From Rhizobiales bacterium 2SD (lineage in GTDB: Bacteria > Pseudomonadota > Alphaproteobacteria > Rhizobiales > Beijerinckiaceae), in assembly GCA_005502805.1 (NCBI GenBank), contig SCMY01000001.1, positions 558,001-622,000 of the forward strand: 64,000 nt of DNA, given 5' to 3'. This document shows positions 63,498 through 64,000 of this stretch, in pieces. Below the pieces are notes generated by a model that searched no databases, was not told the DNA's origin, and saw only the letters and a list, made by a program, of their open reading frames with translations. Numbering within the stretch: position 1 is the stretch's first letter; each line of letters opens with the position of its first letter. Position numbers and translations under genes: made by a program.

Positions 63498-64000
63498 TTA
63501 CTTCGGCGCGAAGATGCCGACGCTGCTGGCGGTGATGTCGAAGGACAATGTCGCCACCACAGTCGGGTTGCACCACTTGGAGCGGCCCGAGCCCGAGGTG
63601 ATCCCGCGTGGATCTGCGGTCAGCAGGAAGCAGTCGCTCTTCGACAGATTGGTGTCGTGATAGCGCACATCCGCAGTCAGGTTCTTCCAGGTGTAGGAGA
63701 CGCCGGCGTTCCAGTAGGCGTAGTCGGGCAGATTGGTCGGCGGCACCGTCGACCAGATCGCCAGATTGGTCGTACCCAGCCAGTAGTGCCCGAACTCGCC
63801 GGAGACCGACAGGCCTTCGAGGAAGGGCAGATTGTACTTCGCGGTCACCGAGGCATAGGTGCCCGGCGCGCCGGTGCCGAGCCAGTCCCAAGCATAGAAC
63901 AGGTTGGCGCCGAGGATCAGCTTATCCTCGAAATTATAGCTGAGCTTGCCATAGACCTCGGTGAAATCCGTGTTCCTTGGGGTCCAGTAGGTGCCAGCGG
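63498..64000 (-). CDS. TorF-family putative porin, C-terminal part (runs off the right edge)
   Basis: The last about 167 residues of a beta-barrel: alternating aromatic strands such as YGKLSYNFEDKLILGANLFYAWDW, GEFGHYWLGTTN, DYAYWNAGVSYTWKN and ADVRYHDTNLSKSDCF are the pattern of the TorF/Gcw_chp family of outer-membrane proteins. Two cysteines near the end (in SKSDCF and SKWCNP) may pair. The N-terminus and start lie beyond the window. Confidence 0.82.
   Translation of the reverse strand, partial: AGTYWTPRNTDFTEVYGKLSYNFEDKLILGANLFYAWDWLGTGAPGTYASVTAKYNLPFLEGLSVSGEFGHYWLGTTNLAIWSTVPPTNLPDYAYWNAGVSYTWKNLTADVRYHDTNLSKSDCFLLTADPRGITSGSGRSKWCNPTVVATLSFDITASSVGIFAPK

Overview
This window looks like chromosome from a GC-rich alphaproteobacterium of the order Hyphomicrobiales (Rhizobiales). 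The pointers are: CobS/CobT for aerobic cobaltochelatase; a CpdR cell-cycle regulator; an MmgR/suhB-type small RNA upstream of an inositol-monophosphatase-family gene; a ROSE-like leader on an Hsp20 gene; the rpmB/DUF3108/SUV3-like helicase neighbourhood; and secA divergent from a parvulin-argJ-mutT operon. A Bosea-like genus is my best guess, by inference only. No rRNA genes, insertion sequences, prophage or CRISPR arrays were seen.

Layout. 1-5116: the 5' part of a helicase gene, then a small accessory islet with a TetR regulator plus haloalkane dehalogenase, an epoxide-hydrolase-like gene placed tail to tail with it, and a candidate toxin/immunity pair. 5117-11412: DUF3108 protein, rpmB, then a minus-strand operon cobS-Gfa-GNAT-cobT-phytase-like esterase. 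11557-19695: six minus-strand genes, an ABC-exporter-like protein, a cyclic-nucleotide-binding protein, a membrane-bound ferredoxin/adenylate cyclase, a methyltransferase and two glycosyltransferases. 20016-34498: plus-strand transport region, a peptide-type ABC importer, a glycosyltransferase/deacetylase/glycosyltransferase set, an amidohydrolase and a polyamine-type ABC importer. 34581-37385: HIG1-like, PagL-like, maleylacetoacetate isomerase, a lipoprotein and a class A beta-lactamase divergent from ampR (37573-38463). 38527-45064: tRNA-Val, cpdR, N-formylglutamate amidohydrolase, MmgR RNA, hisN, a lysophospholipase-like hydrolase, Hsp20 with ROSE-like leader, a proline-rich secreted protein and a threonine aldolase. 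45673-51827: gltBD. 51845-56030: dispersed repeat, mutT, lipoprotein, EamA transporter, argJ and parvulin (minus). 56337-64000: secA, FAH-family hydratase, YcxB-like protein, DEDD exonuclease, fsr with a divergent AraC regulator, and a partial porin.

Best candidates for an undescribed system. (1) The 11.6-19.7 kb cluster links a redox-type membrane adenylate cyclase (six helices with many histidines plus a [2Fe-2S] domain) and a cyclic-nucleotide sensor to an ABC-exporter-like protein. That protein's ATPase domain has lost its key catalytic motifs and carries three copies of a segment normally present once. Downstream lie a methyltransferase and two glycosyltransferases, suggesting cAMP-gated export or assembly of a cell-envelope glycan or glycolipid. 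(2) The 3.2-5.1 kb pair: a modular protein with an alphaproteobacterial N-terminal motif and a PD-(D/E)XK-like C-terminus, followed by a start/stop-overlapping, AT-rich partner gene. A perfect 9-bp hairpin buries the Shine-Dalgarno sequence of the putative toxin.

Many neighbours overlap by ATGA, GTGA or TGATG, so much of the window appears to be organised as translationally coupled operons.
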